Origin: Actinomycetota bacterium
GTDB lineage: Bacteria > Actinomycetota > Thermoleophilia > Solirubrobacterales > Solirubrobacteraceae
NCBI GenBank assembly: GCA_005888335.1
Contig: VAWY01000160.1
Coordinates: 1 to 12,523 of the forward strand
Direction: 5' to 3'
DNA length: 12,523 nucleotides
Shown here in pieces: positions 6,120 through 12,523 of this stretch. The notes under the pieces are model-generated. The model was not told where the DNA came from. It worked only from the letters and a program-made list of their open reading frames with translations, and ran no database searches. Position 1 is the stretch's first letter, and every line of letters begins with the position of its first letter. The position numbers and the translations under genes were made by a program.

Positions 6120-7289
6120 GTGACCCCCGTAGCCGCCCCGCTTCGCCTCGACTCGCACCGTCAAACGGACGCCATCCTGCTCAGCGGGGTGACCGGATTC
6201 GTCGGGGCCGCGGTCCTCGCCCGCTACCTCGAGCGCACGGAGCGTCCGCTGGTCGCGTTGGTCCGCGCGGGCAGCTCGCGGGAGGCCGAGGCCCGCCTGC
6301 GCGCGGTGCTGGACGAGCTCTACGAGCCGGGGGTCGCCGAGGCGTACGCGGACCGCTGCACCGCCGTGGCCGGCGACCTCGCGCGGCCCGCGCTCGGGCT
6401 CGGGCCCGCGGACCGCGAGGAGCTCGCGCGCCGGGTCAGCGAGGTCGTGCACTGCGCGGCGTCGGTGAGCTTCGAGCAGCCGCTGGCCGAGGCGCGCGCC
6501 GTCAACGTCGCCGGCGCGCGGCGGATGGCGGAGCTGGCCGAGCTGTGCGGCGCGCGCGGCGATGGGCTGCGGCGCCTGGTCCACGTCTCGACGGCGTACG
6601 TCGCCGGCGAGCACGACGGGGTCTTCACCGAGGACGACCCCGGCGCCGGGCGCCGCTTCCGCAACACCTACGAGCAGACCAAGCACGAGGCCGAGGCGCT
6701 GCTTCGGTCGTGGCCGGCGCCGCTGCCGCTGCAGATCGTGCGCCCGAGCATCGTCGTCGGTGAGCACGCGACCGGGTGGACGCGCGCGTTCAACGTCCTG
6801 TACTGGCCGCTGCAGATGTTCGCAAGCGGGCGCCTGCCGGTCATCCCGGCGGTGTCGGACGCCCCGGTCGACGTCGTCTCGGTCGACTATGTCGCCGACG
6901 CGATCGTCGCGCTCGAGGACGCGCCGGCGGCGACGTACCACGTCGTGGCCGCCGACCAGGCGAGCACGGTCGGCGAGATCATCGAGCTCGCGTCGCGGCG
7001 CTTCGGCGTGCCCGAGCCCGTCGTCGTGCCGCCCGAGCGCCTGGCGCTGGCGCTGGCCGCCCCGCTGCCCGAGGCGCAGCAGGGGGCGCTCGATCGTGCG
7101 CGCGTGTACTTCCCGTACTTCGGGCTGCGCCTGCGCTTCGACGACCACCAGACGCGCGGGCTGCTGGCGCCGGCCGGCGTGCGCCCGGCGCCGCTGAGCG
7201 CCTACTTCGACCGGCTCATGGACTACGCCGAGCGCGCCCGCTGGGGCCGCAGCCCGCTGCCCCGCCGGGAGCTGGCGCTGGCGGTCTGA
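6120..7289 (+). CDS. Extended SDR, thioester-reductase / fatty-acyl-CoA-reductase-like NAD(P)-binding protein
   Basis: A 389-residue Rossmann-fold oxidoreductase starting at GTG 6120. The nucleotide-binding loop is SGVTGFVGAAV (22-32), followed by VALVRAGS (45-52) and AGDLARP (84-90). The catalytic residues are Ser157 (VHVSTAYVAG) with Tyr184 and Lys188 (NTYEQTKHEAE). A C-terminal substrate-binding part starts near RPSIVVGE (208-215). The arrangement resembles the NAD_binding_4 / male-sterility group, whose members reduce acyl-CoA or carrier-bound thioesters to aldehydes or alcohols. No carrier domain or adenylation domain is fused. It is divergent from the arylacetate operon and could share control with it, but the substrate cannot be read from sequence. 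A nucleotide-sugar or sterol/flavonoid-type epimerase-dehydratase relative is an alternative. A hairpin follows six bases after the stop. Confidence 0.8.
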   Translation: MTPVAAPLRLDSHRQTDAILLSGVTGFVGAAVLARYLERTERPLVALVRAGSSREAEARLRAVLDELYEPGVAEAYADRCTAVAGDLARPALGLGPADREELARRVSEVVHCAASVSFEQPLAEARAVNVAGARRMAELAELCGARGDGLRRLVHVSTAYVAGEHDGVFTEDDPGAGRRFRNTYEQTKHEAEALLRSWPAPLPLQIVRPSIVVGEHATGWTRAFNVLYWPLQMFASGRLPVIPAVSDAPVDVVSVDYVADAIVALEDAPAATYHVVAADQASTVGEIIELASRRFGVPEPVVVPPERLALALAAPLPEAQQGALDRARVYFPYFGLRLRFDDHQTRGLLAPAGVRPAPLSAYFDRLMDYAERARWGRSPLPRRELALAV

Positions 7290-7295
7290 GCGCGA

Positions 7296-7320
7296 CCGAG
7301 GCCCCGGATGGGGCGCTCGG
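7296..7320 (+). terminator. Hairpin after the SDR gene
   Basis: CCGAGGCCCC (7296-7305) pairs with GGGGC-G-CTCGG (7310-7320). This gives ten base pairs with one bulged G and a GGAT tetraloop, beginning six bases after the stop codon. It suits a factor-independent terminator except for the absence of a T-run, which is common in high-GC Actinomycetota. Confidence 0.45.
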
Positions 7321-7384
7321 CCGGCCGCCCTGAGATGATCCTGCGGCGTCGGAGGCCCACGCTCAATCCACCGAAGGAGGCCGC

Positions 7385-7828
7385 ATGGCGGGTCGGTTCG
7401 AGGCGACGGTCGTGATCGACCGTCCGATCGATGAGGTCTTCGCGTTTCTCGCGAATGGTGAGAACGATCCGAAGTTCAGCCCGAGGGTTCTTGAGATCGC
7501 CAAGACGACGGATGGGCCGACGGGGGTCGGGACCGTGTACGCGAGCACGGTCAAGGATGCCGGCGTGAAGACCAGGCGCGAGTTCAAGCTCACCGAGTTC
7601 GACCCGCCCACGCGGATCCGCTGGGCGGAGGTCTCCAAGAACCTCGTGACGGCACCCGACGGGGGCTACGACCTCGCGCGCGAAGGCAGCGGGACGCGGG
7701 TCACGATCTACAACGTCCTCGAGGGGCATGGCCTGGGCAAGTTGATCGCCCCGTTGGCGCTGCGTTTCGCGCGGAAGGGTGCGGACGACTTCGGCAAGGC
7801 GGTCAAGGCGGCCGTCGAGGCATCCTGA
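7385..7828 (+). CDS. SRPBCC (START/Bet v1-like) family protein
   Basis: A small 147-residue soluble protein of the helix-grip fold used to bind hydrophobic ligands. It begins with the family pattern of a beta strand and then VIDRPIDEVFAFLANGEND (about 10-28). The middle strands hold GPTGVGTVYAS (45-55), KLTEFDPPTRIRW (68-80) and GSGTRVTIYNVLEG (101-114). It ends in a long helix with LALRFARKGADDFGKAVK, which closes the cavity in this fold. The ATG has AAGGAGG four bases upstream. It lies 95 bases after the SDR stop, beyond a hairpin, so it may have its own promoter. The reading frame looks slightly less G/C-biased than its neighbours. It converges on the chrA-like gene with 12 bases between the stops. 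Function is unknown; polyketide cyclase-like or coenzyme Q-binding-like labels would be guesses. Confidence 0.85.
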   Translation: MAGRFEATVVIDRPIDEVFAFLANGENDPKFSPRVLEIAKTTDGPTGVGTVYASTVKDAGVKTRREFKLTEFDPPTRIRWAEVSKNLVTAPDGGYDLAREGSGTRVTIYNVLEGHGLGKLIAPLALRFARKGADDFGKAVKAAVEAS

Positions 7829-7840
7829 ACGCTCTCCGAT

Positions 7841-9002
7841 TCAGCTCGGTAGCGGTGCGCCGGCCAGCGAGATGACGGTTCCCGCGCCGGCTGCGGTCAG
7901 CAGGGTGACAACGACACCTCGCCGCAGCGCGAGCAGCAGCGCCGCTGCACCGGCGAGCACGGCGTACTGCCAGGTTTCGGGGAGGGCGCGTGCGAGGGGG
8001 ATCGCGGAGCCGAGGATCGCCCCGATGGCGGCGGGCCCGGCCCCGTCGAGAAACGCGCGTGCCCGGCGGTCGTGGCGGAGCCGGCCGAAGTGCGGCGCGC
8101 CGAACAGGATGAATGCGAACGAGGGTGAGAACGCGACCGCGGCGGCGAGCAGACCGCCGCCGATGCCGGCTGCGCCGTAGCCCACGACGGCGACCGTCAG
8201 GACCACCGGGCCCGGGGTGACCTGGCCCAGCGCGACGGCGTTGAGGAATTGCCCGCTGGTCAGCCAGTGGTAGTGGTTGACAGCGTCTGACTGCATCAGC
8301 GGGACGATCACGAAGCCGCCGCCGTAGGACAGCGCGCCGACCTTGAAGGCCACCCAGGCGAGCGAGAGAAGCCCGCCGCCCATGACCACCGCGCCCGAGC
8401 GGCGCCGTCGGCACGGCGGCGTACGATCGGGCGCGGTCTCGGTGGACGACGGCCGCGGCGACCTCGACGGTGCCGCAGCCGAGCAGGACGAGCACCAGCC
8501 AGGGACCGATGGTCGCGGCCGCGACGGCTCCGGCGGCGAGGTAGGCCGCCCACCGGGCTCGGCTCGCGCGTCGTGCGCGGCGCCAGCTGGCGGGTAGCAG
8601 GCTCGCGCCGGCGTGGATCGCGACGGCAGCCACCGCGGAGCCCGCGCCAGCGCCCGCGCCCTTGACCCAGCGTGGCGGCGACCCGGCGAGGAACGCGGCG
8701 GCGAGGGCGAGGATGATGATGAGCCCGGGCACGATGAAGGCGCCACCGCCGGCGAGCGCCCCGGCTCGACCGCGGATGCGCCAGGCGCAGTAGATGGCCA
8801 GCTGTGTCGACGCCGGCCCGGGGAGCAGATTGCAGACGGCGACGGCGTCCTCGAAGTCGTGGGGCGTCAGCCAGCGCTTGCGGTCGACGCACAGCTCGCG
8901 CAGGAGCGCGATGTGGGTCGGCGGTCCGCCGAAGCCGATGCAGCCGATCCGGCCCCACTCGCGCAGCACCACGCCGAGCCCGGGTCGGGGCGGCGGGGGC
9001 AC
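7841..9002 (-). pseudogene. chrA: ChrA-type chromate/anion transporter, two halves in different frames
   Basis: ChrA proteins are inner-membrane transporters of about 400 residues made of two homologous halves. The N-terminal half reads in the frame starting at GTG 9002: GRIGCIGFGGPPTHIALL, LTPHDFEDAVAVCNLLPGP, then hydrophobic segments such as GAFIVPGLIIILALAAAFLA and IGPWLVLVLLG. After about 8450 this frame becomes Arg-rich nonsense. The C-terminal half (ALSYGGGFVIVPL, LNAVALGQVTPGPVVLTVAV, IPLARALPETWQYAVLAG) continues in the next frame from about 8389 to the stop at 7841. A +1 shift in the linker between the halves joins them, and the 1162-base span equals a 386-residue gene plus one extra base. 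No ribosome site precedes the second half at GTG 8389 or ATG 8383, so a frameshift (real or a base-call error) is likelier than a two-gene SCHR pair. The N-terminal start is uncertain because the nearest AGGAG overlaps the GTG. Confidence 0.75.
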
Positions 9003-9050
9003 TCCTATGACGCGGTCGACACTGGGGCCGCAACTCTAGAGCGACGAGCA

Positions 9051-9101
9051 GCGCCGACGGCGCCGGCTGCTCACGACAGGAGCCGCCGGCGCCGTCAGCG
9101 C
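9051..9101 (-). terminator. Long hairpin downstream of the GMC oxidoreductase
   Basis: A perfect 12-bp inverted repeat (GACGGCGCCGGC at 9056-9067 and GCCGGCGCCGTC at 9085-9096) is extended. Inside, beyond one mismatch, 4 bp form GCTC/GAGC; outside, beyond one mismatch, 4 bp form GCGC/GCGC. The loop is seven bases. The structure starts 13 bases past the oxidoreductase stop and ends before the chrA-like gene. No T-run follows on the minus strand. A U-tract-less terminator is the natural reading. It would separate the two same-strand genes. Confidence 0.6.
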
Positions 9102-9114
9102 AGCGGGGCGCGAG

Positions 9115-10668
9115 CTACGCGCCGACGACGACGCGACCAGCGGACACGGGGGAGGGGGCGGTGGCTCGGACCAGATCGGCGGCCCGCTCACCGATGATCA
9201 TCGCCGCCGTGTTCGTGTTCGCGGAGACGATCGACGGCATCACCGACGCGTCGGCGACGCGAAGGCCGCGCACACCGCGGACGCGCAGCGACGGGTCGAC
9301 GACGGCGTCGGGCCCGACGCCCATGCGGCACGTTCCGACCGGGTGGTAGTACGTGCCGGCCGCGTGGCGCACGAAGTCCTCGAGCTCGGCGTCCGTCTGG
9401 ACGGCCTCGCCCGGGAGCACCTCAGGGCCACGCCACGGGTCGAAGGCGACGGCGCCGGCGAGCTTGCGTGCCAGCTTCGTGCCGCGGACCATCGCCTCGA
9501 CGTCGGCGTCCTGGGTGAGGTAGGCGGGGTCGATCAGCGGCTTGTCCTCCAGGGAGGTCGAGCGCAGCCGCACGCTGCCGCGGCTCGCGGGCCGCACGAG
9601 CCCCACGGCGATCGTCCACGACCCTTCCGGCACGGAGTAGGTCGGCAGGTGGAACGGGACGTGGATGAACATGAAGTGCAGGTCCGGCACGACCTTGTCC
9701 GGATGGCTCCGGAGGAACATCGAGGACTCGGCGAGGTTGTACTCGGGCGGCGGGACCGGCTGCCTGGCCTCCCAGAGCACGCCCATCAGGAGGTGGTCGT
9801 GCAGGTTGCGCCCGACTCCGGGCAGGTCGACGACCGACTCGACGCCGAGCTCGTCGAGGTCGGGTGCCGGGCCGATGCCCGAACGCAGGAGGATCGCCGG
9901 GGAGTCGATGGCGCCCGCGGAGAGGATGACCTCGCGCTCGACCAGGAGCTGGCGGGTCGCGCCGTCCTGGATGTAGTCGACGCCGGTGCACCGGTCGCCG
10001 ACGGTGAGGACCTTGGCGACGCGCGCGCCGGTGACCACGTCGAGGTTCGGGCGCCCGCTCGCCGGGTGCAGGTACGTCGCCGCGGCGCTCGTGCGCCGGC
10101 CGTCCTTGATGAGGAGGTCGTGGAAGCCGGCGCCCTCGAAGCGCTCGCCGTTGAAGTCGTCGGTGACGGGGTAGCCCTGCTCGCGCGCAGCCTCGACGAA
10201 CGCCACCGAGATGGGGTTGGGCTTGGCGGCCGGGCGCGGCTCGATCGGCCCCCCGACACCCCGGAACGCCGGGTTGCCCTCGGGGACGTGCTCCATGCGC
10301 TTCATGACCGGCAGCAGCGAGGCGTAGTCCCACCCGGCGCAACCCTCGTACGCCCACACGTCCCAGTCCTGCGGGTTCGCGCGGATGTAGACCATCCCGT
10401 TGAGGCTGCTCGAGCCCCCGAGCACGCGGCCACGCGGCCATTGGTGGACCTGGCCGGAGCTGCCCGGCTGCGGAGTCGTCTCGTAGGCCCAGTCGACCTC
10501 GGTGCCCCACAGCGTCGGCCAGGCAGCCGGCACCGAGATCGCCTCGGCGGTGTCGGGACCACCCGCCTCGAGGACGGTGACATGGACGTCGGGATCTTCG
10601 GACAGGCGCGCCGCCAGGGCGCAGCCCGCCGACCCGGCACCGACGATCACGTAGTCGGTCTGGGGCAT
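9115..10668 (-). CDS. GMC-family FAD-dependent oxidoreductase (choline dehydrogenase / alcohol oxidase-like)
   Basis: A 517-residue flavoprotein of ordinary GMC length. The ADP-binding loop is at the N-terminus (YVIVGAGSAGCALAARLSED, about 6-25), followed by the first GMC signature (WPRGRVLGGSSSLNGMVYIR, about 78-97) and the second signature (SAGAIDSPAILLRSGIGP). The substrate-side His-Asn pair lies near the C-terminus in GTYYHPVGTCRMG and VSANTNTAAMIIGERAADL. Members oxidise alcohols, choline, glucose-type or aromatic alcohols, and pass electrons to O2 or another acceptor. There is no signal peptide, so it should be cytoplasmic. The ATG is preceded by a GA-rich GAGGAGAGGAAG ribosome site. 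It has its own upstream region with TGACG half-sites and a terminator-like hairpin after it, so it is probably monocistronic. Aryl-alcohol or choline oxidation cannot be distinguished from the sequence. Confidence 0.93.
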   Translation of the reverse strand: MPQTDYVIVGAGSAGCALAARLSEDPDVHVTVLEAGGPDTAEAISVPAAWPTLWGTEVDWAYETTPQPGSSGQVHQWPRGRVLGGSSSLNGMVYIRANPQDWDVWAYEGCAGWDYASLLPVMKRMEHVPEGNPAFRGVGGPIEPRPAAKPNPISVAFVEAAREQGYPVTDDFNGERFEGAGFHDLLIKDGRRTSAAATYLHPASGRPNLDVVTGARVAKVLTVGDRCTGVDYIQDGATRQLLVEREVILSAGAIDSPAILLRSGIGPAPDLDELGVESVVDLPGVGRNLHDHLLMGVLWEARQPVPPPEYNLAESSMFLRSHPDKVVPDLHFMFIHVPFHLPTYSVPEGSWTIAVGLVRPASRGSVRLRSTSLEDKPLIDPAYLTQDADVEAMVRGTKLARKLAGAVAFDPWRGPEVLPGEAVQTDAELEDFVRHAAGTYYHPVGTCRMGVGPDAVVDPSLRVRGVRGLRVADASVMPSIVSANTNTAAMIIGERAADLVRATAPSPVSAGRVVVGA

Positions 10669-10732
10669 CGTCTTCCTCTCCTCAAGAGTGATCCGAGGCC
10701 ACGACGCGAGCCTCGGGCGACACGGCCCAAAG

Positions 10733-10759
10733 CTAATACGTCCCCGTGACGTACGTCAA
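10733..10759 (-). promoter_or_regulatory. Candidate promoter of the GMC oxidoreductase gene
   Basis: On the minus strand TTGACG (10759-10754) is followed after 15 bases by TATTAG (10738-10733), about 65 bases ahead of the ATG at 10668. Both hexamers are close to sigma-70/HrdB-type consensus, though the spacing is short. The palindrome TGACGTACGTCA covers the -35, so a bound repressor would block it. Confidence 0.4.
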
Positions 10760-10813
10760 GTGATAGTGGCATAGAGTCTCATGGGCTGACGTATGACGTT
10801 TGTTTGACGATCA
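10747..10813. promoter_or_regulatory. Cluster of TGACG half-sites, probable operator
   Basis: TGACGTACGTCA at 10747-10758 is a perfect 12-bp palindrome. Further TGACG copies start at 10787, 10794 (direct repeat TGACGTATGACG) and 10805. That makes five half-sites in 67 bases of a GC-rich genome, between the divergent oxidoreductase and thiolase-stub/hydrolase units. This points to a dimeric regulator controlling one or both directions. No regulator gene lies next to it and I cannot name the family. Confidence 0.5.
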
Positions 10814-11016
10814 TTTTGCGACCGGCTGCTGAACGGCCGCCCGACCTGGAGCACCTTGCGTTTCACCGACACCGTCATCCCTGGGGCCCGACCGGCGCGC
10901 GGGGCGTCGTGGAGCTGCTGTACGCGCTCGAGGCGCGCGGCGGCGGACGCGGTCTCTTCACCGGCTGCGCGGCCGGTGACAGCGGCGCGGCGCTCGTCGT
11001 CGAGGTGACGGCATGA
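10804..11016 (+). pseudogene. Thiolase C-terminal stub (5'-truncated remnant or small thiolase-like ORF)
   Basis: The 70-codon frame (TTG start, open from 10750 without an ATG) encodes HRHPWGPTGARGVVELLYAL (23-42) and then GRGLFTGCAAGDSGAALVVE (49-68). This is the layout of the last 45-50 residues of a thiolase: the GHPxGxTGAR active-site His loop, a helix, and the Cys loop before the final ALVVE strand. The residues before the His loop (MTIILRPAAERPPDLEHL) do not look like thiolase, and the other 300 or more residues, including the nucleophilic Cys, are absent. The Cys loop is CAAGDSG rather than the usual CxGGGxG. Its stop overlaps the hydrolase start (ATGA) and it carries that gene's ribosome site, GAGGTGA, at 11002-11008. 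It cannot be an active thiolase alone; it could be a relic kept as a translational lead-in. Confidence 0.55.
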
Positions 11017-11780
11017 CCGCGGTGGGCGCACGCGCCGTGACGGTCGGCGGCCGGCGCATCGAGGCCGCCGAGCTGGCCGGCGATCCGGCACGCCGGCCGC
11101 TGGTCCTCCTGCACGAGGGCCTCGGGTCGGTCGCCCTGTGGCGCGACTTCCCGCAGCGCCTGCAGGCGGCGACGGGCCGGCGGGTCCTGGCGTTCTCGCG
11201 CTTCGGCCACGGACGCTCCGAACCGCCGCCGGCGCCGCGCACGCCGGCCTTCTTCCACGAGGAGGCGCTCGACGTGCTCCCCGAGCTGCTTGCGCAGCTC
11301 GACGCCGCCGAGCCGCTGCTCGTCGGCCACAGCGACGGCGGCTCGATCGCGCTCATCCACGCCGGTCACCATCCGGTCGCCGGGCTCGCGCTCCTGGCGC
11401 CCCACGTGGTCGTCGAGGAGGTCACGGTCGAGGCCATCCGCCAGACGCGCGCCGCCTACATCGACGACGGCCTGCGCGACCGCATGGCCCGCCACCACGA
11501 CGACCCCGACGCCGCCTTCTGGGGCTGGTGCGACGTGTGGCTCGATCCCGCGTTCCGCAGCTGGAGCCTCGAGTCCGACGCCGAGCGCGTCGATGCGCCG
11601 ACGCTGCTCATCCAGGGCGCCGACGACCCGTACGGGACGCTCGACCAGCTCGAGCGCATCGAGGCGCGCGTGCGCGGGCCCGTCGAGCGCCTCGTCGTGC
11701 CCGGCGGCCACAGCCCGCACCTCGAGCAGCCGGACGCCGTGGTCGCCGCCATCGCCGCCTTCGCTGGACGCCTGCCGTAG
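11013..11780 (+). CDS. Alpha/beta-fold hydrolase
   Basis: A 255-residue cytoplasmic alpha/beta hydrolase with a complete triad: Ser107 in VGHSDGGSIAL (nucleophile elbow), Asp205 in QGADDPYGT and His233 in PGGHSPHLEQP. The oxyanion-loop region LVLLHEGLGSVALWRDFP (30-47) and FSRFGHGRSEPP (61-72) are typical of the subgroup that hydrolyses small esters, enol-lactones or C-C bonds of ring-cleavage products. A short cap lies between about 135 and 190 and contains FWGWCDVWLDPAFRSW. The start ATG overlaps the stop of the thiolase stub and has GAGGTGA four bases ahead. A hotdog thioesterase follows 19 bases downstream, so both are probably on one transcript. The substrate is unknown; a CoA thioester, an ester or an aromatic ring-cleavage product are all possible. 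Confidence 0.9.
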   Translation: MTAVGARAVTVGGRRIEAAELAGDPARRPLVLLHEGLGSVALWRDFPQRLQAATGRRVLAFSRFGHGRSEPPPAPRTPAFFHEEALDVLPELLAQLDAAEPLLVGHSDGGSIALIHAGHHPVAGLALLAPHVVVEEVTVEAIRQTRAAYIDDGLRDRMARHHDDPDAAFWGWCDVWLDPAFRSWSLESDAERVDAPTLLIQGADDPYGTLDQLERIEARVRGPVERLVVPGGHSPHLEQPDAVVAAIAAFAGRLP

Positions 11781-11799
11781 CTCGGCTACCGTTCCGGCG

Positions 11800-12249
11800 G
11801 TGTCCGACGCACAGCCCGGCCTCATCGAGCCGATGCCCTCCGGGGCGATCATCGAGGAGTTCCGCCGCTCGGCGAACTTCCGCATCCACGAGATGTCGGG
11901 CGCCCGCGCGCGGGCGACGCTCTCGCTCAACGAGGCGCACCATCAGCCGTTCGGGATCGTCCACGGCGGCATCTACGCCACCGCCGTCGAGGGCCTGGCC
12001 AGCGCGGGCGCGTGCGCCGCGGTCGCCGATCGCGGCATGTACGCGGTCGGCACCAGCAACACGACCGACTTCCTGCGGCCGGTGACCGTCGCCGACGTCG
12101 AGGTCGTCGCCGAGCCGATCTTCCAGGGCCGCACGCAGCAGCTCTGGCAGGTCTCGATCACGCGCATCAACGACGGCAAGCTCGTCGCCAAGGGCCAGCT
12201 GCGCCTGCAGAACCTGCCGCTGCCCGAAGGCCCTCAGCCGCCGTCGTGA
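11800..12249 (+). CDS. PaaI-type hotdog-fold acyl-CoA thioesterase
   Basis: A 149-residue single hotdog domain. The long central helix carries the family signature HHQPFGIVHGGIYATAVEGL (47-66), in which HGG (55-57) and the acidic residue Glu64 match the position of the catalytic Glu in Arthrobacter-type 4-hydroxybenzoyl-CoA thioesterase. The following strands include GTSNTTDFLRPVTVADVEVV (84-103) and the substrate-side NTTDFLRP common in PaaI proteins. Such enzymes hydrolyse aryl- or acyl-CoA esters and often recover CoA in aromatic degradation. The start GTG at 11800 lies 19 bases after the hydrolase stop and has no clear ribosome site; an in-frame ATG at 11833 is an alternative that loses little of the fold. 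It converges on the reductase gene with 9 bases between the stops. Confidence 0.88.
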   Translation: MSDAQPGLIEPMPSGAIIEEFRRSANFRIHEMSGARARATLSLNEAHHQPFGIVHGGIYATAVEGLASAGACAAVADRGMYAVGTSNTTDFLRPVTVADVEVVAEPIFQGRTQQLWQVSITRINDGKLVAKGQLRLQNLPLPEGPQPPS

Positions 12250-12258
12250 GCCGAGCGG

Positions 12259-12523
12259 TCAGCGCGAGGCGGCGGCGGATCGCGAGGCCGCGACGAGGTC
12301 GTCGAGCCGCGTGAGCTTGACGCGAGGGCGCCCCTTCGGCTCGCCCGCGGTGCGCTCCTGCTCGTCGATCGCCTGCCAGCCCTGCCAGGTCACCGCGTCG
12401 GGCGCGCGCTCCAGCAGCCACGCGGCCGTCGCCTCCGCGTCAGGCTGCGCGGGCTCGTTCAGCGTGCCAGCCTCGGCGTCGGCGACGACCTTGGCCACGG
12501 TGTCCGCCGCGTCCTTCTTGTTG
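12259..12523 (-). CDS. Ferredoxin/NADP reductase (adrenodoxin-reductase type), C-terminal end (5' part outside window)
   Basis: Only the last 87 residues are inside the window; the frame is open to base 12523, so the GTG at 12498 is an internal Val. The fragment begins NKKDAADTVAKVVADAEAG and contains LLERAPDAVTWQGWQAID (about 49-66), then a charged GEPKGRPRVKLTRLDDL. These match the tail of FprA-like FAD/NADPH flavoproteins, in which NKKDA...GW..ID..E...G...GRPR.K is highly conserved. They transfer electrons between NADPH and ferredoxins. The FAD and NADPH Rossmann loops are out of view, so the assignment rests on the tail alone. Confidence 0.8.
   Translation of the reverse strand, partial: NKKDAADTVAKVVADAEAGTLNEPAQPDAEATAAWLLERAPDAVTWQGWQAIDEQERTAGEPKGRPRVKLTRLDDLVAASRSAAASR

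Noticed and set aside
5958..7148. A 396-codon minus-strand frame opposite the SDR
   Set aside because: It is a shadow of the SDR gene, with no motifs and with biased composition.
9343..10749. A 468-codon plus-strand frame antisense to the GMC oxidoreductase
   Set aside because: It is highly charged low-complexity sequence opposite a gene with complete GMC signatures.
11138..12085. Long plus-strand frames overlapping the hydrolase and thioesterase in other frames
   Set aside because: They are Arg/Pro/Ala-rich shadows. The true frames carry the catalytic triad and the hotdog signature.
1..12523. CRISPR arrays, insertion sequences, tRNA genes, phage or toxin-antitoxin modules
   Set aside because: No regularly spaced repeats, transposase motifs, terminal inverted repeats or tRNA-like cloverleaf sequences were seen when reading the window.

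Overview
The window is very GC-rich and densely coded, with long open frames on the opposite strand of most genes, strong G/C at third codon positions, GTG starts and AAGGAGG-type ribosome sites. This suggests an Actinomycetota chromosome. A Thermoleophilia/Solirubrobacterales-like soil organism would fit, but that is an inference from composition and gene style. There are no tRNA, rRNA, IS or CRISPR sequences.

Layout. (1) 1-1527, plus strand: the C-terminal part of pyruvate, phosphate dikinase, cut by the window edge. (2) 5909-1543, minus strand: a tightly coupled three-gene operon. In order of transcription it encodes a thiamine-diphosphate (ThDP) 2-oxo-acid decarboxylase-like enzyme, a DpgC-type cofactor-independent dioxygenase of the crotonase fold, and a phenylacetate-CoA ligase. 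(3) 6120-7289, plus strand, divergent from the operon: an extended SDR resembling the thioester/fatty-acyl-CoA reductase domain, followed by an SRPBCC (START-like) protein at 7385-7828. (4) 9002-7841, minus strand: a ChrA-type transporter whose two halves lie in different frames. (5) 10668-9115, minus strand: a GMC-family flavin oxidoreductase. Upstream of it is a promoter region carrying several TGACG half-sites. (6) 10804-12249, plus strand: a stub resembling the thiolase C-terminus, an alpha/beta hydrolase and a PaaI-type hotdog thioesterase. (7) 12523-12259, minus strand: the C-terminal end of a ferredoxin/NADP reductase, cut by the window edge.

The most interesting part is the minus-strand operon. 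Its three enzyme classes form a chemically sensible chain: an arylacetate is activated to arylacetyl-CoA (PaaK), oxidised by O2 to an arylglyoxylate with release of CoA (DpgC chemistry), and decarboxylated to an aryl aldehyde (benzoylformate-decarboxylase chemistry). DpgC is known from vancomycin-type glycopeptide biosynthesis, where its product is transaminated to an arylglycine. Here no DpgA/B/D or HpgT partner is visible, and a ThDP enzyme takes the place of the transaminase. I infer a ring-sparing arylacetate shortening route distinct from the paaABCDE epoxidation pathway. It is a prediction from gene content and motifs, not a demonstrated function.

The other genes are mostly ordinary metabolic or accessory genes. 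Several could handle CoA thioesters or aldehydes and alcohols (SDR, GMC oxidoreductase, hydrolase, thioesterase), but nothing in the sequence ties them firmly to the operon.
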